Part shown: positions 21,877-32,640 of the stretch, in pieces
Layout: every line of letters starts with the position of its first letter
Position numbering within the stretch: the first letter of the stretch is position 1
Source: Blasia pusilla
Lineage: Eukaryota; Marchantiophyta; Marchantiopsida; Blasiales
Length of the DNA stretch: 64,000 bases
Direction of reading: 5' to 3'
NCBI GenBank assembly: GCA_050084515.1
Contig: CM114275.1
Location: forward strand, 5,208,001 to 5,272,000
Made by a program: the position numbers and the translations under genes
Notes under the pieces: generated by a model
The model's database searches: none
What the model saw: the letters and a program-made list of their open reading frames with translations, nothing else
What the model was told of the DNA's origin: nothing

Positions 21877-23170
21877 GTGGCTGGATCCTCATCACTAGAC
21901 ATTGGGTTTGGTGACGAGATCGCAGACGGAGGCAATATCACTTGGGAGGAGATGGACGACATGGGCCATCGGGGCATACGTCGTTTCTCGGGTGCAGTGG
22001 GCACCATCAACTTAGATGGTTTTATCCAGGAGTTCGACACATGGTGCGACTTCCAGGAGATAAGGACCCCAACACGGTTCAACCCTTTCATGGCATGGAA
22101 GGGGTTGTTCCAACACTTGGAGGGTCCTCCGATGGATGAATACATGGAGTTTTGATCACTTTATTCAGTAGAGATCGATGCCTGGAGGATGTATTGGGCT
22201 CTAGGGTATGTGTCCACTAGTGTTCGCGAGGCATATGATGGGATTGAGAGAGGAGAGAGACCCACACCATCAGCCTAGAGACTAGATGGAGAGGAGGGCA
22301 GTGAGATAGGCGATGTGGCAGAGACCTCTGATGGTAGAGGGCCACCCAACTTCATTCCCACAATGGAGTTCTTCTGACAGTTGGGAAAGAGCTACAGGGC
22401 GTGACGCACGAAACAAGGCGAAGAGTCTCTGATTTTCAAATGACGATTGGGTGAGAGTCTGAGAGAGGCATTCACACGCATGAGGAGGTTGATCATTGCT
22501 ACGTATGGAGTGACTGAGGCGCAATCAATCCAGTATTGGTACGGGGTTCTGGACCAAGAACTACGGAGGAGAGTCCGAGATGCAGTGTTGATTCACACAG
22601 TGAAGCCCACATTGAAGGTGGTTTTTGAGTTGTCTGAGCGTATTGAGCTCAACATGAGTGAGGAGCGGGTAGTGACCACTAGATTTTCTCAAGAGTCAAC
22701 GGGTCCACGAGTGACGGTGACCCCACAGGTGCTATAGCTAGCACCAGTACCACGGGAGGGGGCCTGTGTGCTCATAGAGCACGTCGGGTACCATGAGCCT
22801 ATGAGGCAACGACCCGTACCTACATATGTTGCCCAACAAGGACCGATGTTCTCTTGTTTGACGTGTGGAGGGGCCCATAGGCAAAGAGACTGCCCACACA
22901 ATGGGAGAGGACAACGAGTGCCTCCGATTGCTCAAGAGCCGTAGAGGAAGGCCCCACCACAGCACCAATGTGACTATTGCCACATATATGGTCACACTAG
23001 GGATAGTTGTTTTGACCTTCGCTAAGAGGCACGTCCAGAGGTGGGCCGAGGGCTTGGGGGCAGTCGTCCTGGAGGAGGTCCGGGAGTTCTACCTAGACGT
23101 GGTGGTAGAGGACCTCCACCAACCAGAGGAGATGGAGATGGAGGAGCACCAGAGCCGGCACTTCTCTTAC
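21877..23170 (+). pseudogene. E2 gag with two CCHC knuckles
   Basis: The gag core is open at 21877-22155 (DDMGHRGIRRFSGAVGTINL, FIQEFDTWCDFQEIRTPT) and again at 22447-22737 (SLREAFTRMRRLIIATYGV, TEAQSIQYWYGVLDQELRRR). A stop and a frameshift separate the two parts. Knuckle 1 is CLTCGGAHRQRDC (about 22853-22894) and knuckle 2 is CDYCHIYGHTRDSC (about 22968-23010). Both keep all four ligands. A Gly/Arg-rich tail follows. Confidence 0.8.
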
Positions 23171-23181
23171 CCATCAATTAG

Positions 23182-24110
23182 TTGGAGCATAGGATTGCTG
23201 CCATGACGATGATGCAGCTCAGGGAAGTCATGGAGCCGTGGGCAGCTAGTGTGGCTCCAGCTTCTACCTCTTACCCTGACTTGGATGAGGATCTTGCTAG
23301 TATGGAGTTTATGTGTAGTGCAGCTCAGGTTGAGGCGGCTGCAGTGGTGACTCGGGGTGTTGCGAGAGGCACCGAGCCATCGAGAGGTGGAGTTGAGATT
23401 GACCCAGCAGAGGGGACCGACGGACGCCAGGCCAAGGTTCCACAGTCATTCATATTGTCGAAGGCACTACACAGACCATGGATGGTGCCTCGACGACCAG
23501 CGGTGCCTACAACTCAGGCACCTACGTTGACGTCACAAAGAGTTGGAGTGACAACTCCTATGCCGGCTCGAGTGGAGTGAGTGTCGACCATCGTATTGGA
23601 GGTGGCCACTAGAGTCAGTCAGACTCCGCTATTTTCCCCCATAGAGTTGGCGATGTTGGGAGTTGGACCAGCTAAGGTGTTCCGGCTGGCAACCACGTTG
23701 TGTGAGCGTGGAGAGGTGACTGCTTCTTGTTCAGAGGTAGTTGAGGAGGTGGTGGACTTGCCCTAATAGCCGGTGCTCGGGACGTCCCCCACAGAGTCAT
23801 GGCATGCTGTGGCGGCGAAGTTGGTAGATATGCTAGCTCAACCGGCCATAGAGCGAGCAGTGGTGACACCTAGAGTAGTGTTATTGGATAATCGAGCTGG
23901 AGTATTTCGCTTGGTTAGTCCGACAGGGACTGTATACCACCTGCAACGCGTCCTACTTGATTCGGGAGGGCAACCCTTGATGTTAGGGAAGGCGGCGTGT
24001 TTAGCGCTGGGGTTACGGAAGGTCGAGATTGAGACTTGTCCCTTCCAGATACAAACCTCGATTGGGGACATGTCACCCAGGCAGTATATGACTTGATAGG
24101 AGATAGTTGT
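23182..24110 (+). pseudogene. E2 linker and aspartic protease
   Basis: The linker is open at 23182-23580 (MEHRIAAMTMMQLREV then a Val/Pro/Thr-rich stretch). The protease block reads VLLDSGGQPLMLGKAACL, with DSGG codons at 23959-23970; the E1 copy has DSGA. A TGA at 23578-23580 and a TAA/TAG near 23766 break the frame. The sequence continues with CPFQIQTSIGDMSPRQYMT to a stop. Confidence 0.78.
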
Positions 24111-24679
24111 CAGAGTCCAATGAGAGCATGCGACGGATAGTGCTATGATGCACAAACGTGCGATTACGACATCAGCTGAGTCATACGATATGTTGGTGGG
24201 GAGTACAGTGTTATATCCCCTAGGATTCATCCTTGACTTCAGGGAGGAGACCGTTGAATATCGGCTAGGGTGGCGGTCAGGTGATGGGCGGATGAGTCAC
24301 TTATCCGTGCAGTTTGGGACGAGGTGGTCGATCACGAGACGAGTCTATGATCACGTTGGCAACTTTCACATGTGGTGTTAGCTGGCCAGGAGAGTTGTTG
24401 GAGGGGAACGCACATGCGGAGGATGTCCTAGTAGCGGATAGTCCCACAGAGAGACAGACCATGGCGGGTGTCTCTTTCCATGTTGGCGAGACCTCTTCAC
24501 CATTGTGGGATACAACGCAAGAGCTACAGAGGAGTGTCCATGACCTCGTGAGGCAGGCGTGGAGTCATGCCTTTATCCTAGAGCAGTGAGAGTCACGTGG
24601 CGATCGGGCCCCTAGAGTGGAGACGTTGACCCCGCTGGATACCACACCCATTGTGTGGCACTGTGTAGAGAAGGGTGTT

Positions 24680-25640
24680 AGGTTGTAAGATCTCTTCGGA
24701 GGGATTAGCACCAGATTGGCTGCAATATTGCAAGCGGGCATACAGGTGCATTTGTACCTTTATGTGGAGAGAGATGAGACCGCACGGCGAGTATCATTAC
24801 GTCACGTAGCAAGATTGGTCCAGAGGTATCATGAGTTATTGTCGGTATCCGTAGTACAGGGATATCAGCATACACTACCCGCCGACATCTCTCTGGTGGG
24901 GATGCAAGATCTTGATAGAGTTGGCACCATTCATTTGGTGATTGTTGGATGGCCATATCGGGTTATTCATCAACTGGACGAGTGTTTGGATTGCAGGATC
25001 CGAGGTCATGGATGTTTTGGGAGATGTTGCGAGTAGTATGACACTTGCACGAGAGTCATACATGTTCTCCGGAGTACATTTTGGAGAATGGGTCGTTGTT
25101 GGGAGACACTAGTGCACGTGTGATGACGAGTGTGCATTAGATCAGGTCCTGGTTGGGACCTGCTATGTTGCTAGATGCAATGAGAGTTGGATTGCGTGCC
25201 CATCGTCCACAATTGTGGTGGACAAACCTGATACCATCAGAAGTACTGAGTCGAGCATACGATGGAGTCCAGAGAGCACCACATCTCACAGTGGATGCTA
25301 TTTTGGGCTGAGGGCGTCGATCTTAGGTGGTGACACGGGATGATAGACCACCGTTGGCGATGGCCAATAGGGTGGGGGAGCTGAGGGCAGCCTTACCTAC
25401 ATTGGTGAGCTTCCCAACATCCCATGCCTTTCGTCAGGGAGGACTAGGCATAATTTGGGATGAGGTGACCCGAGTATTGGAGGAGCCTACAGCAGATGAG
25501 CGCGAGCGCGCCATGGGGCTTGCTACAGGTACTACGGTGGTGTCAGGTATGACTGAGGCATCCCGGAGATAGATGTTGGGGCATGCGATGGACCTCAACT
25601 GTCTCACATGGATAGTCAGCCTAGGTATGGCTCAGCAGAG
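24680..25640 (+). pseudogene. DNMT domain in E2
   Basis: This third copy gives the clearest SAM-binding half. Motif I is DLFGGIST (24689-24712), followed in frame by LAAILQAGIQVHLYLYVERD with the motif II glutamate. Motif IV reads LVIVGWPYR: the catalytic Cys is replaced by Tyr (codon TAT at 24956-24958). Motif VI reads LENG where the other copies have LENV (25081-25092). Motif VIII reads GLRAHRPQLWWTNL (about 25187-25228). Motif IX is visible as ADERERAMGL (about 25491-25520). Motif X is EASRR, a stop, then MLGHAMDLNCLTWIVSLG (25555-25625). Frameshifts occur at about 25010-25170. It is a dead copy. Confidence 0.85.
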
Positions 25641-26099
25641 ACGGATGCGGGTGTCATCCATGTCGTCACGTCCACAAGTTGGACCATTACCTACAAGATC
25701 TGTACAGGCATTGGTTGGGGGCAAGATGAGGAGAGATAGACACCCATGGACTTCCTGGGAGGTCGTTCGAGCGGAGAGTGCGAAGATGGCCAGAGCAACA
25801 CATGTTTATTTTTTGGAAGAGGAGCATGGGGTAGGAGGTCATAGTGGAGTGACTATTGCGGAGATGGCTAGGGTTGCTACATAGCAACCAAAGCCGGAGG
25901 TTGCGTCCTCTCCGATTGAGGTCACGATGGAGATTTGGGAGCCTGTGATAGGTCTCAAGTTGATAGGAGGAGAACGACGGCGAGTTCATAGGTTTTTGAG
26001 AGGGCATGTCAGTTGTTTTGCCTTGATGAGAGACTTGGGTACGCTGAAGGGTCTCGGATACGGATTGAGTTGGCTAGTGATACGCTGATCTTTCGTCGA

Positions 26100-27046
26100 C
26101 CCTACTGTGTATTCTCGATATGGAGCGAGCCTTGATTGAGAAGGAGTCATGACTTGTTGGAGGCAGGACTTGTGGAGTTATCACATGGGGAGTATGCATC
26201 TGCCACAATCATGCCAGCGAAGAAGGATATGTATGGCAATTGGACGGATAGGCGGATGTGTGGAGATTACCGTTCTATCAACCGACAGACGAGGTCAGAT
26301 CGGTACGCCATGCCTACTCCTAAGGAGATCTTTGATGCAGTCGGGCATGCAAAGATCTTCAGTACTTTAGATCTTCGTGCTAGCTATCATTACCTACCTA
26401 TCGGGTTGGAGGACATGGAGAAGAAATCATTTTGGGGGATAGATCGGTTCGTGAGAGATTGGTTGTATCACAGGCCATTCTTACCATTTGGGTTGAAGAA
26501 CGCGCCTGCAGAGTTTCAGAGAGTGATGGATAGGATTCTTGTTGGCTTGGAGTTTTTACGATGTTACATAGATGATATTCTTATCTTCAATTCCGCGGTT
26601 CACGAGCATGAGCGACATCTGGAGGAGGTGTTTTCGCAATTGCAATTACATGGACTAAAGTTACATCCAGGCAAATGCAAATTCTTTTAGGAGCAGATTG
26701 AGTATTTGGGACACACCATATGCTCGAGTGGGTTAGGCGTTCAGCAAACAAAGGTAGAGGCTAGTGCGCAGATTCCACGCCTATAGATGTGAGTCAAGTC
26801 CGAACATTTCTTGGACTGGCGAACTTCTATCGACGGTATGTGAAGGGTTTTAGTGCGATTGCAAAGTCTTTGACCTTGTTGACGAGACTTGATCAGGTTT
26901 GGTTGTGGGAAGATGATCGAGCATTTCAAGAGCTCAAGGACAGGTTGATGTCCTCGCCCATTTTACAGAGACCGTTTAGGGATCGCCCATTCCAATTACA
27001 TACGGATTGGAGCATGTTCGGTCTAATAGCAGTGCTTACTGAGAGG
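26100..27046 (+). pseudogene. E2 reverse transcriptase and RNase H fragment
   Basis: RT is open over 184 codons (26136-26690): ELSHGEYASATIMPAKKDMY, STLDLRASYHYLPI, FLPFGLKNAPAEFQRVMDR and the catalytic CYIDDILIFNS. After a TAG at 26690 the RNase H part resumes at 26789 with VRTFLGLANFYRRYVKGF and FQLHTDWSMFGLIAVLTE. It is cut at 27046 by the start of the duplication unit. Confidence 0.9.
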
Positions 27047-27188
27047 GCAGTAAGAAAATGTTTCACATGCTATGGGTAGCAAAATTTTTTTTAATTTGTA
27101 TGCAACACCATTAGTCCTTTCCTTTCAGAGGCTATACACTCACAAAAGCTTTTTGATTTGCCGTGCATCGCACAGGCACCTTACTAGT
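27047..27188 (+). mobile_element. mini-Helitron 3' part (truncated)
   Basis: The segment matches the right part of the complete element at 61949-62158. It ends with the hairpin GTGCATCGCAC and CTAGT (27184-27188), the canonical Helitron terminus. Confidence 0.6.
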
Positions 27189-28444
27189 AATTTCTTAGAG
27201 AGGCTTGCTACACTGAAATACATCAATATATTTATCTTTTAGCTTGTAGCTCCTACAATCTAATAGTAGCAAATGCATACACTTCAACATTGCAATAATG
27301 TGTAATGCCATTAAAAGTAAAACCTATAGATGTGTTTAGTGGCTTACTGCAAAATATTCCTATCTAGCAAAAGGTCACCATCTATACTCTATAGCTGCAC
27401 AGGCATTCGATCTAACTTTGCAACAATGTCCTAGTTCTAAAGTTTTGATCGCTCACATGGAAAAAACCTCATGTATTTATATGCACAACCAAGACAAGAA
27501 TCTAAGTTTATAAAATATCATCCATCATGTATTGCATGCAGGTAGAAAGTTGAAGGTAAGTATTTCACCATGAGCAGGAGAAAAACTAAGAAGTTGACAT
27601 AAGGCAAAAGGCCAAAGAGAACGGATATGGTATTGAAAAATTCATCAAAGAAATACTATGGAGAGAGATCAAAGATGTACTTTCACAATGTTGACTCTTC
27701 AATAGAACCAAAGAGAAAGTGGCAAGGAATCTTGAATGTGAGGGAGATTAATTCTTTGGATTCCTTTCCAAAATGGAGTCCATCAAGCCTCTTGCAAGAC
27801 TTCTTGATAAGACTTGGAGATTTAACTCGAGGATCAAGCCCTTCAAGTAGTTCCATCCCATAGAAATGGTATTTGAACAGACAAAGTAGCTTGAACTCTA
27901 AATACTAAATACTATGCATAACCCCATGAATTTGAAAGAGATCTTGCTCCACCAAATAAACCTACTAAGGTCAAGAGAAATAGGTTCAAAAAGTTGAAGG
28001 TTTACTTTCAATCAACACTTCAACTCTTGGATGTGCAAGTATAGGACAAAGAGCTAGAATATTTAGAGTTGAAATGTAGTAAACGGTCCTACTTAACTTT
28101 GAAGTTCCAACTCTTCTTCCTCTCTCTATGTAGCAAAAGGAAAATTTGAGTTATTGTTGAAGCTTGAATGTAACTCTATTCATCCTAAACAGCGTTGGAT
28201 GAGCAGAGTTACATTCGAAACTCACTCTCCTTTTGTATATGTACCACATGTACCTAGCACTATGAAAAGGTAAGATTTGAGCTTCATTACAAGCTTGAAT
28301 ATAACTTCCATTCACTCTCAATGGTGCACCCTAGTCTCAAACCCTCTTTCTCTTTCTCAATGTGTGTGTCGCAAAGAGAGTTCAAAGTTCTCTCTAAGAT
28401 CTATAGAAGCTTGATTGTAACCTTACCATCCTCATCAGTGTACC
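27189..28444. other. duplicated intergenic sequence
   Basis: This is AT-rich and nearly identical to 62159-63414. The ORF at 27627-27863 (78 codons) is interrupted in no obvious way but has no recognisable motif, and the other copy at 62597 gains an early stop (TTGTAAGAC), which argues against a conserved protein. Nothing else is recognised. Confidence 0.5.
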
Positions 28445-30714
28445 TGTCATGCGCCTACTCTCCTTGAACATTAATCTTGTTGTTGCGGAAGCGTACGTTC
28501 AGTAGGTCACGCTCTCAATGTTGACCTCCATCCAAACACACACTCTGGTTAGTCGGGTCTGGATCAATGAGCGTTGACCAAGTTTCGTCTCGGTCTCTCA
28601 TCAAACTCAACCTTCATAGTTTCGCGGTTTACAAGACAAGCAAGTCTCGAAAGACTTGGGACATACTTTATGGTCGGTTGAGGAACCTCAAACGGCATTT
28701 CGTGCGTGGCAATGTCGTATAGTAAAATCAACCAGTGTGTAAACTCCTTCGTCATTAAGTGTTAGATAGAGTTTCATTAGTATTAAGTAAATTGGCTTAG
28801 AAAAAGGAGATTCTTATGTTTAAACCTCTTTATGGTGCCACTTTTATGCGGGCCCAACTTTAGGAAAAGGAGGTAATAAATAAAAGATGACTTTATAAAA
28901 GTAAAGTAGTTGCTTTAATGAAAAGCAAAAGTAGTCTTGGTTGGTGGCTAGGTTAGTTGGGGTAATTTGGAAAATATCAAGTGGGTAAAAGAGGATATTT
29001 TGGAAGAGATAAGAGAAAATCTACTTGTGTCAAAATGTGATTGGCTAAGCCTTGAGAGGAAGCCATGTGGCACAAGATAAGATAAGCTCTATTTCGTACT
29101 CTTGTGGATCCTTTGTGAGTATATAAAGAGGAGGGACCTTCAAGGGTTCATCACCTTCTATTCCACATCTTGAGTCTCTCGTGTCTCTCTTGAGTGTATG
29201 GCTTTGGGATTGCTTGCTCTTGCAATGAGAGTGGATCACCCCTCTTGGGAGAGTAACTTGATCATGGTCTATTCTTGAGAGGTTTCTAGAGTGTGTGTGT
29301 GTGTGTGTGGGGATGAGAGGTTTGTAAATCAGAGAGGAGTTTAGTCATACTAAAATAGCGGATGTTTTGGCTTGTTACTTTCCCAATGAGAGTGGATTAC
29401 CCCTCTTGGGAGAATAACTCCGCCAAAACCCTTTCTTGAGGAGAGTAGAGAATGTCCTGCATCAAGCATGGATAGGGGTGGAGCACTAAAGCTGTGCCCG
29501 ACTTTCCTTTCCTCAACCCTTACCATGTCAAGGTACTCTTTGTAGATAGGCACTGGTTCACTCGCTATTTAGTTTATCACTTTGGGGAGGCGTTCATGAA
29601 CTAGGTCATGCAATCTCCAACTCCGGTGATTCTTCTTATCGTCACATATGGAAGGACATGGGATTGTACTTTGTATAATATAGCGATCCATGGATGTCAA
29701 TAGGCCTGGTCAAGTAGGGTTTAACACTAGTTGTGCTATCTTCCTCGTGTACAAATGTAAAATAGTTTATAGGGATTTTATAGTTAGGAATTTCGGGGTC
29801 CGATGTTATGAAGAAGTGATCGCCTCGGCACTTCCATTTGTGATACCTGTCGTGAGAGAATGGAGAGTGTACATCATAATTTTGTATTGAAAAAGGAGAA
29901 CTTATTAGAGAGTTCACCTTGCATCGATCGCATCTACCGCAGCTAGAAGGCCCGCCCTTGCTCGAAGAAAGATTCTCGACACAACAGCGGTTCCAACTTT
30001 CTGATGGACATCCAATGATTCCCTAATTGAGTCTCACAAAAAATCAATCATAGGTCACAATCCAAGTGGCGTGCACAAAGTCCACTCTCTTGGATCACAT
30101 TTGGGTTTCGAGTTCCAACGCCAAACTCCGTTCCATCCCGTGCCCTTAGGACACCATTTGGTGCTCAAAGTGGGGTTCGTGTTCCAAGACATCTTGGAGA
30201 GACTCCCTCTTACTTGTACTTCTAGGGATCTTTGGGATCCCCCTAACTTTAGGGAAAGACAGTCGGGCCCCTCAAATTGGCCCTCAATCCGATTGCTCTC
30301 ACAATTGTTTTTGGCCAATATCTTAGCTTGCTCTTATGCATCACTAATATTTTTGTTTTTCAAGGCCATTTTTATTTATCCCAAATATCTTGGGGCTAAA
30401 AATTATGGTCCAAAAACATAATCAAATTCCCCAAACGCTAGTCGTGTTCCAAAAGTGGTTCTCACCTCTTTGGCAACCAACCTTCCAAAACTCAACTCAT
30501 CTCAAGTGTTGGTTTGCGTTTGGTCTAGGTTTACTGGTCGTGACCACTAACGCATGAAACACACAACTCTATTCCGCATTTCGTCTCTTGGAATTTTCCA
30601 AGAGACCTTCCAAAAGCCCCTCCGAAGCGCGATCATCGCGGCGTGAGTCCACTTGAGTTATGATGTTTCGCTTGGCGCCTATTTGGTGTTCGTTTGGTTA
30701 TGAGGGTCGCGAAA
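28445..30714 (-). mobile_element. solo LTR of chromovirus-type family (LTR B), interrupted
   Basis: The left edge TGTCATGCGCCTACTCTCC at 28445 and right edge GAGGGTCGCGAAA near 30714 match the ends of the LTR at 41895-42919. After removing the 1,274-bp insertion at 28713-29986, about 1.0 kb of LTR remains. Flanks GTACC (left) and GTAACC (right) look like a worn target-site duplication. Copies lie at 63415-63902 (left half) and 50316-about 50840 (right half). Confidence 0.75.
28713..29986 (+). mobile_element. solo LTR-like element C, copy 1
   Basis: This element is 1,274 bp with terminal TGTCGT...(C)ACAACA, i.e. TG..CA ends and short inverted repeats. It contains a TATA box, AGTATATAAAGAGG (29119-29132), and two similar blocks with GAGTGGATYACCCCTCTTGGG (29227 and 29389). 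Flanking 4-mers are GCAA and GCGG. Copy 2 is at 58508-59779. No coding capacity is recognised. Confidence 0.7.
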
Positions 30715-32370
30715 GTAACCAAGTCTCAAAGTCGCTCTCTATTTCAACCTCGAGGAAACATTGACCAAAGATTGATCATGAAGTGACTACAACAATAGTC
30801 TCAGAGCTCAAAACTAGTTCTTAGTTCAAGCTTGAACCTTGCCCACACCCTACTCCCAACTTTATGAATTTTCTCTCTCTCTCTCTCTCTGCAACAAGCT
30901 TAGACAGGCACACCATGACATAAATATGGTGAGAGGACTCTCGGAATCCAAAATCGTGTCGACAAATTCATGCCATGCGATGCTCCGAAAGGATTATTCT
31001 TTGTGCATGGGATCCGCCATATTGTATAATCGTACGCCTTGTTTTGTCACGACGATTGAAAGAACACCTTGAAGCGAGTTCTTTTTGGTTGTCAGGCTGC
31101 GCTTCACAAGTTTGCGGGCGATGTTCATGTGGGTCTATCCCACCAGGGGCCGTGATTCAACATCATAGAAAAGTTTTTTCACGAGTGTCATTCTTTGCCC
31201 AAAGTGTACTTTAGAGAACTATGGAGGCTTGCAAGGCCTGTACAAAGCTTGTACATACATGTTACTTTTGTCCCGGAATAATTTAGGTCGAAAATGTCTC
31301 TTATTCCAATTCTTTCCGGGATGATCACACTCCTTACATGGGACCGAGAGTACACCTCTTTTTCCTTTGGGGTTGCGAATAAATCTGATTATCAAAACTG
31401 AGGGTCATGCTTGTGCCTTTGTCTTTGCCGCTATGTTTCTTCCTATCCCAACAATGGAGGTGGGGTCTTTTGCAAGTTAATTTTTTACGTCGGTGCATTG
31501 CACGGGCATTCTTATTAGTAATGATAAAATTGCATCTTCCATATCCATCTACAATTTTAAACTCCAAAGTATAAGTTTCCTTTATATCTGTTTAAATTTA
31601 TGCTTACTTTTATTTTCTCATATAAATAGCTATAAATATTATTCGTTGGCATTTCCTGGAGCTATAAGTTTATTTTTCGTTCGTATAGAGGGTGTTGGTA
31701 CAAGAAACGATATTCTCTTAATGATTTAGAAGACTTTTCAATCGGCTTCCGAGTTGGTATCGGAGGATGCGGACTAAGAACAGCCGGACCCGGCAAAGTA
31801 AAGGATGTCGTCCTTTTCATCAAACCTTGATGGGTTTTCCATCAAGCGTTTTTATTGAAGTTTATCATTTTCATCAACTTACGGAATTCCTCTTGGAGCG
31901 GCTCAGCCAACTCCCAGAGACGCTTATGTCCGAACTCCGAGCTAAACGCTTGCCGTGAACTCCGGCAAGTGAAGCGCGCACATGAAGCCGTCTGCACTCA
32001 GGATTCCAAGTTCCATCTCCTTCCCGAATCCCGCGGCAAACGAACCCGTTCTTGTCACTTCGCTTCAAAACAACACCGCGGACTCCTGCGCGAGAGTACG
32101 TGCAGTAGAAGGAAGAGCCTGTTTGTTCCTCGCGCATACCACAGTGGCCACACCCGTCGGCCAACTCCATGGCAACGCGACTCTGGCGCCGGTGCATCCG
32201 TGCCCCTCGGCAATCGAAGTCTCATCCGTCTCTGGCAAGGATTGTCCATTCGCTTCAAGGATCAAGACGGGACCTGAATGAGTGAACTGAACTGTGGTCG
32301 CATGCGCAGTTCGGCCGTCTCTCGTTCGTTCGGACAGAAAGAGTCGAAGGGGACTTTGTTTGAGTGGGTT
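30715..32370. other. duplicated flank of U2-1 with microsatellite and Helitron-like end
   Basis: This segment is near-identical to 50840-52560. It holds a (CT) run of about 10 repeats at 30872-30890 (about 33 repeats in unit 2). A Helitron-like 3' end, hairpin GTGCATTGCAC then GGGCATTCTTATTAGT, lies at 31489-31521; the last bases miss the strict CTRRT rule. The part from 31770 on is GC-richer and homologous to the region upstream of U2-2. No protein gene is recognised: the overlapping ORFs on both strands are shadows. Confidence 0.5.
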
Positions 32371-32377
32371 GAAAGAA

Positions 32378-32444
32378 ACCATAAGCAAATGTCTCTCAAG
32401 AAACGCATTAAGCAATATAGCCCTTCGCCTTCCTCGAGCACTGC
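32378..32444 (+). promoter_or_regulatory. U2-1 promoter: putative USE and TATA-like element
   Basis: CAATATA at 32413-32419 lies 32 bp before the U2 start. ACCATAAGC at 32378-32386 lies about 67 bp before it and is conserved at the same place in all four U2 loci. The USE-to-TATA distance of about 35 bp fits plant Pol II snRNA promoters. The motif differs from the angiosperm USE (RTCCCACATCG), so calling it a USE is inference. Confidence 0.55.
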
Positions 32445-32640
32445 ATACCTTTCTCGGCCTTTTGGCTAAGATCAAGTGTAGTATCTGTTCTTATCAGTTT
32501 AATATCTGATACGAGGGTCATCGACCCTCACGATATTAATCTTATTTCTCTCAGGGTGAGGGGCCAATCGGGCAGCTTGCTGTCTGGGCTCCTCCGGTGT
32601 CGCCTAGGTATTGCACTACCTCCCAGGCCGGCGCAGCCCA
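32445..32640 (+). ncRNA. U2: U2 spliceosomal snRNA, copy U2-1
   Basis: U2 pairs with the intron branch point in the spliceosome. The 196-nt sequence starts ATACCTTTCTCGGCCTTTTG and contains the branch-point pairing segment GTGTAGTA and stem-loop IIa (TATCAG...CTGATA). Stem IIb is GAGGGTCATCGACCCTC, and stem-loop IV carries the conserved loop GGTATTGCACTACC. The Sm-site region reads TTAATCTTATTTCTCTCAGG, a C-interrupted U tract. U2-1 and U2-3 appear identical over the transcript. I set the 3' end by the 196-nt length and the end of homology, so it may be off by a few bases. Confidence 0.95.

Larger units (their letters stand above)
20192..27046 (+). mobile_element. E2: plus-strand copy of the DNMT gypsy family, 3' truncated
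   Basis: E2 holds a 5' LTR (20192-20647), leader (20648-21870), gag (21877-23170), linker and protease (23182-24100), DNMT (24680-25640), RT (26100-26690) and RNase H (26789-27046). It is cut within RNase H, where unit 1 of the segmental duplication begins (GCAGTAAG at 27047). Integrase, PHD and 3' LTR are lost. Many stops and frameshifts are present. E2 and E1/E1' sit in inverted orientation, separated by an LTR fragment. Confidence 0.85.

Noticed and set aside
31489-31521. Helitron 3' end as a full element
   Set aside because: The hairpin fits, but the last bases are TTAGT without the C of CTRRT, and I found no matching 5' TC end, so only the end is mentioned.
31855-32475. Long overlapping ORFs on both strands upstream of and across U2-1 (and copies at 52044-52665)
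   Set aside because: They overlap each other and the U2 transcript and promoter and are not conserved in the homologous U2-2/U2-4 flanks. They reflect GC-rich flank composition.
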